Positions 4,701 to 6,718 of a DNA stretch of 6,718 nucleotides are shown in pieces. Origin of the DNA: Acidobacteriota bacterium (GTDB lineage Bacteria > Acidobacteriota > Terriglobia > UBA7540); contig PLWR01000193.1 in NCBI GenBank assembly GCA_003165615.1, forward strand, positions 1,680 to 8,397, in the 5' to 3' direction. A program made the translations under genes and the position numbers. How positions within the stretch are numbered: the stretch's first letter is position 1; each line of letters opens with the position of its first letter. The notes under the pieces were generated by a model. The model had not been told where the DNA came from. It was given only the letters and a program-made list of their open reading frames with translations, and searched no databases.

Positions 4701-6718
4701 ATGATTCGCTACCTCATCGATTTCGCCCTGCGCGAGAAGTTCCTGGTCTTGAGCCTCGGCGTCGTACTGCTCATCTGGGGGTTCATCTCGTTTCACCGGC
4801 TGCCGGTGGAGGCTTATCCGGACGTCGCCGATAATTACGTGAACGTCATCACTCAATGGCCGGGCCGCGCCGCCGAGGAGGTGGAGCGCCAGGTTACCGT
4901 TCCCCTTGAGCTGCAGATGAATGGACTGCCCCACCTTACCCACCTGCGCTCAACATCGTTGTTTGGAATTTCCTCGGTAACGATGATCTTCGACGATGAT
5001 TCCAACAACTTTGAGAACCGGCAGGAGGTGCTGGCGCGCCTTACCCTGGTGAATTTGCCCAACAATCTCAATCCGCAGATTGGGCCGGACTACAGTCCGG
5101 TGGGACAGATTTATTTCTACACGCTGCAAAGCACCGACCCGCGTTACGACATCATGGCGCTCAAGTCGTTACAAGATTGGGTGGTGCTCAAGCAACTCAA
5201 GTCCGTGCCGGACATCGCCGACGTCGACATCTTCGGAGGGATGACGCGCGAATACCAGGTGCAGGTCGATCCCAACAAGCTGATCGATTACGGGTTAAAC
5301 ATCGCCCAGGTGGAACAAGCTCTCGCGGCGAATAACGTGAATGCGGGCGGAAGCTTTGTGGAAAGAGGCCAGCAGGCCTTCAACGTTCGCGTGGTGGGCT
5401 TGATGCAAACCGCCGACGACGTGGGGGCTACGGTGTTGAAGGCGCAAAACGGCACGCCCGTGCGCGTGCGCGACATCGCCGTGGTCACGCAGGATGCCAA
5501 AATCCGCCTGGGCAAACTTGGCAAGGCAATCCACAGCAAGGACGGCAAGGTTGTTGACGATGATGACGTGGTTGAGGGCATCGTGCTGCTGCGCAAAGGA
5601 GCCGACGCGGAAAAAGCGCTGGTCGCCCTGCACGATAAAGTGGATTACGTGAATCAATATGTGTTGCCCCCGGGGGTGAAGATCGTCCCTTACCTTGACC
5701 GCAGCGACCTGGTCCAATTCACCACGAAAACCGTCCTGCGCAATCTGGGCGAGGGCATCGCCCTGGTGGTCATCATCCTATTCCTGTTCCTCGGCAACAT
5801 TCGCAGCGCTTTCATCGTGGCGCTCACCATTCCCTTCTCGCTTCTCTTCGCTTCCATCCTGCTCGACCTTCGCCACATTCCCGCCAACCTGCTTTCCCTC
5901 GGCGCGCTGGATTTCGGCATGGTGGTTGATGGCTCGGTGGTGATGGTGGAAAACATCCTGCGCCACCTCAGCGAGCGCCGCGACAACTCCAAGAGCCTGG
6001 GTGAGACCATTCGCGAAGCTGCGCACGAGGTGCAGCGCCCCGTCTTCTACGCCATCGCCATCATCATCACTGCCTACCTTCCCATTTTCACTTTGGAACA
6101 CGTGGAGGGCCGGCTGTTTCACCCCATGGCGTGGACCGTAGCTTTTGCGCTGCTGGGAGCTATCATCTTCGCCATGCTTCTTGCCCCCGTGCTCTGCAGC
6201 TATTTTTTCCGGGGGGAAACGCACGAGTGGCGCAATCCCGTTTTGGAATTCGTCACCAGGGTATACCGGAGGACCGTCGAGTTGACTCTGCGCCACCGCG
6301 CGCTGACCCTGGGCGGCGGCGTGGCGATTGTGGCGGCGACGTTTGCTCTGGTGGCGAGCGGACTGATCGGCTCGGAGTTTCTCCCCCACCTCGACGAAGG
6401 CGCCATTTGGGCGCGCGGTACACTCGCCCCCAGCACCGGACCGAGCGAAGGCATCCGCATTATGAATCAGGCGCGCATTGCCTTCTCGAAGTTCCCCGAG
6501 GTCACGAAAGTGGTCTCGCAGGTGGGCCGGCCGGACGATGGCACCGACGCCACGGGCTTCTTCAATACGGAGTACTTCATCGATTTGAAACCCCACGACC
6601 AATGGCGGAAGCAATTCCACAAGGACAAGGAGCTGCTGATTGCCTCTCTGGATAATCAGGTCGAAAAAATTCCCGGCGTAGACTGGAATTTCTCCCAGCC
6701 CATCTCCGACAACATGGA
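4701..6718 (+). CDS. czcA: CzcA-family (HME) RND efflux permease, N-terminal 672 residues (3' end off window)
   Basis: Inner-membrane proton/cation antiporter of the heavy-metal efflux RND family; the symbol denotes the family, not a proven Co/Zn/Cd substrate. TM1 is at about residues 13-32; the first periplasmic porter region spans about 33-345 and includes WPGRAAEEVERQVT. TM2 to TM6 lie between about 350 and 502, and TM7 at about 534-553. The second periplasmic region starts GSEFLPHLDEG (557-567). The TM4 proton-relay signature is DFGMVVDGSVVMVEN with D404, D410 and E417, matching the CzcA triad D402/D408/E415. At the places where CusA carries copper-binding methionines, this protein reads WARGTLAP and FFNTEYFI without Met, which argues against Cu/Ag; the third position is off the window. 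A short acidic run, D286-D289, precedes VEGIVLLRKG. Full length should be about 1,030-1,060 residues. No clear ribosome binding site precedes the ATG, so translation may be coupled to the adaptor. Confidence 0.95.
   Translation, partial: MIRYLIDFALREKFLVLSLGVVLLIWGFISFHRLPVEAYPDVADNYVNVITQWPGRAAEEVERQVTVPLELQMNGLPHLTHLRSTSLFGISSVTMIFDDDSNNFENRQEVLARLTLVNLPNNLNPQIGPDYSPVGQIYFYTLQSTDPRYDIMALKSLQDWVVLKQLKSVPDIADVDIFGGMTREYQVQVDPNKLIDYGLNIAQVEQALAANNVNAGGSFVERGQQAFNVRVVGLMQTADDVGATVLKAQNGTPVRVRDIAVVTQDAKIRLGKLGKAIHSKDGKVVDDDDVVEGIVLLRKGADAEKALVALHDKVDYVNQYVLPPGVKIVPYLDRSDLVQFTTKTVLRNLGEGIALVVIILFLFLGNIRSAFIVALTIPFSLLFASILLDLRHIPANLLSLGALDFGMVVDGSVVMVENILRHLSERRDNSKSLGETIREAAHEVQRPVFYAIAIIITAYLPIFTLEHVEGRLFHPMAWTVAFALLGAIIFAMLLAPVLCSYFFRGETHEWRNPVLEFVTRVYRRTVELTLRHRALTLGGGVAIVAATFALVASGLIGSEFLPHLDEGAIWARGTLAPSTGPSEGIRIMNQARIAFSKFPEVTKVVSQVGRPDDGTDATGFFNTEYFIDLKPHDQWRKQFHKDKELLIASLDNQVEKIPGVDWNFSQPISDNM

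Noticed and set aside
5288..5717. Minus-strand open frames of 100-280 codons opposite the CzcA-type gene (also 5690-6620)
   Set aside because: They are antisense to a clear RND permease; their length follows from the codon bias of the real gene.

Overview
The window looks like chromosomal DNA of a Gram-negative, moderately GC-rich bacterium, most likely an acidobacterium. The RND, adaptor and Tat-linked aldo/keto reductase proteins all resemble acidobacterial families as I remember them. The spacers also carry the kind of short dispersed repeats common in such genomes (TGTAGGGGC hairpins, CACAGAG strings, TACTGCC strings). No database search was possible, so the taxonomic call is inference.

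Layout: (1) 1-1219, minus strand, is the first 406 codons of a drug-type (HAE/AcrB-like) RND permease, cut by the window edge just after its paired TM4 aspartates. (2) 1220-1747 is a spacer without a believable gene, made largely of small repeats. (3) 1748-2614, minus strand, is a complete Tat-exported aldo/keto reductase with an excellent ribosome binding site. (4) 2615-2806 is a divergent promoter region with an interrupted inverted repeat. (5) 2807-3223, plus strand, is a small two-helix membrane protein of unknown function. (6) 3224-3526 is a spacer where an outer-membrane channel gene might be expected but none is present. (7) 3527-4681, plus strand, is a lipoprotein RND periplasmic adaptor. 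(8) 4701 to the right edge, plus strand, is the first 672 codons of a CzcA-type (heavy-metal, HME) RND permease.

How they fit: the adaptor and CzcA-type pump are 19 bp apart, are surely co-transcribed, and form the inner-membrane and periplasmic parts of a tripartite exporter. The outer-membrane factor is not in the window. The small membrane protein upstream may belong to the same unit. The left-hand RND pump is a different family on the opposite strand with no adaptor upstream, so its partners, if any, lie beyond the left edge. The aldo/keto reductase has no evident functional link to either pump.

I did not find a clearly new system. The best leads are the small membrane protein, the gap after it, and the repeat-built leader of the left RND gene.
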